Origin: Typha latifolia
Lineage: Eukaryota; Streptophyta; Magnoliopsida; Poales; Typhaceae
Assembly (NCBI GenBank): GCA_019914945.1
Contig: CM034108.1
Span: forward strand, 1,808,001 to 1,872,000
Length of the DNA: 64,000 nucleotides
Direction of reading: 5' to 3'
Shown: one piece after another, positions 63,069 through 64,000 of the stretch
Position numbering within the stretch: the stretch's first letter is position 1
Layout: each line of letters opens with the position of its first letter
Program-made: the position numbers and the translations under genes
The notes under the pieces: generated by a model
The model's database searches: none
What the model was told of the DNA's origin: nothing
Seen by the model: only the letters and a program-made list of their open reading frames with translations

Positions 63069-64000
63069 AAAGGACTTAACCATGCATCCAGTTTAATTTT
63101 TTTATGGGTCAGTGAGATCTTAACCTAAAACCTAAGCCACAAGTTATACTGTTTTCTCTCATTGATAAATGTGCTCTCTTTTTCTTCTTTCTTAAAAGAG
63201 TTACGCTAATACGAATAACTTTTTTGGTTGAATGCCTGTAAAGCTTCACGACAGTAATATTAGTACACCAAGCATGAAGAATTACTTACTTTGGCTTTGG
63301 TAATCCTCTTTCACCTTTAGTAATAGGCAAATAATTCAATAATAACTGTTAGTTTCTCTCTCCTAATTGTACCGTTGAGACTAAATAATACTATATAAAA
63401 TTAATCGAAAGTATCAATTATATGAACCGAAAGTACCATAGATTTTCTAAATTATAAAGATAAATTAGTCATATTTTATTTCTCTATCCTAACTATATAT
63501 TTTTTAATAAAAAAATAAAAATAAAAATAAATTCGTAAAAGTTGGTCCCGTATAGAAATCATTGCTTTGCATTTAACACCCTATCTTTATATATAAGTAT
63601 GATTTTACACCCAATATTTTTAATATTTATAAATCGTATTTTTTAATTAAATTTAACAACTATAAACTAAAGATATTACTAAAATATCGTGATGGAATCT
63701 AAACTTTACTTCACGCCAAGAATCTCAGTTAATTTAAACAATAGAGGAGAAAAGATGGTTCCGAAGAAGGTTCAAACTAATAGTGTGAGGTAGAAGAAGA
63801 TATATAATTAACATATTGGACATTCTGGTAGACAATACGTTGATTTTAACTGAATATTTCTTTCTGTTAGGCCATCTATATAGATGGTGTTACAGGTTGT
63901 AAAATATAACTATGTATAAAGTGAAGGTGTTAAATGCTTTTCTTTTTCTCCAAATGCCTAGAAGCTACGCATGTTTACCAAACTACCTGGAGTTAAAAAG
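63069..64000 (+). repeat. ankyrin-PGG upstream block, copy C (runs off the window)
   Basis: Its first part matches 53874-54150 and its last part (63560-64000) matches 56130-56460, the region just upstream of the full gene. At the right edge it ends in ACCTGGAGTTAAAAAG, which in copy B lies about 195 bases before the ATG. Another gene of this family may therefore start shortly after base 64000. Confidence 0.8.

Overview
The window is nuclear DNA from a flowering plant. The genes are split by AT-rich GT-AG introns, intergenic DNA is AT-rich with many (AT)n, (CT)n and (ATT)n microsatellites, and every recognised product belongs to a plant family. GC-rich first exons in several genes make a monocot plausible, but I cannot name the species. 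I rebuilt exon structures by hand. In all nine genes the splice phases close into one open frame, which is the main support for the models.

Layout, left to right. 1-3250: gene-poor, with a weak trace of an LTR/primer-binding site. 3251-5507 (-): Raf-like protein kinase. 5.9-10.2 kb: AT-rich intergenic DNA ending in a GC-rich promoter-like segment. 10350-15817 (+): tesmin/TSO1-like CXC protein. 20274-23787 (+): NIMA-related (NEK) kinase, converging on 24609-26009 (-): IQ67-domain (IQD) protein. 26962-27123 (+): apparently intact U1 snRNA gene with plant USE and TATA. 27615-28525 (+): small secreted EGF-like protein. 29.2-30.4 kb (-): ribose-5-phosphate isomerase pseudogene. 30839-36823 (+): PITH-domain protein with two introns over 2 kb. 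36.8-41.8 kb: gene-poor. 41867-44920 (+): VAN3-binding/FORKED-like DUF828-PH protein. 45977-47978 and 49002-51312 (-): two tandem LIFEGUARD (Bax inhibitor-1-like) genes. 53.9-64 kb: an ankyrin-PGG membrane-protein cluster with one degenerate copy, one full gene (56650-61515), an orphan PGG fragment, and a repeated upstream block reaching the right edge.

The single-copy genes do not form one pathway. They include kinase signalling (Raf-like, NEK), calmodulin and microtubule-linked scaffolding (IQD), chromatin and cell-cycle transcription (CXC), vein patterning and vesicle traffic (DUF828-PH), cell-death or stress membrane proteins (LIFEGUARD) and spliceosome RNA (U1).

The most unusual part is the ankyrin-PGG cluster. 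Its full gene has duplicated a block of small exons inside its own linker, one exon has grown by copying its own 5' splice site, and another carries a 2-nt insertion that a cryptic donor could bypass. The repeated upstream block suggests another family member starts just beyond base 64000. All coordinates are from reading the sequence; no database search or transcript evidence was available.
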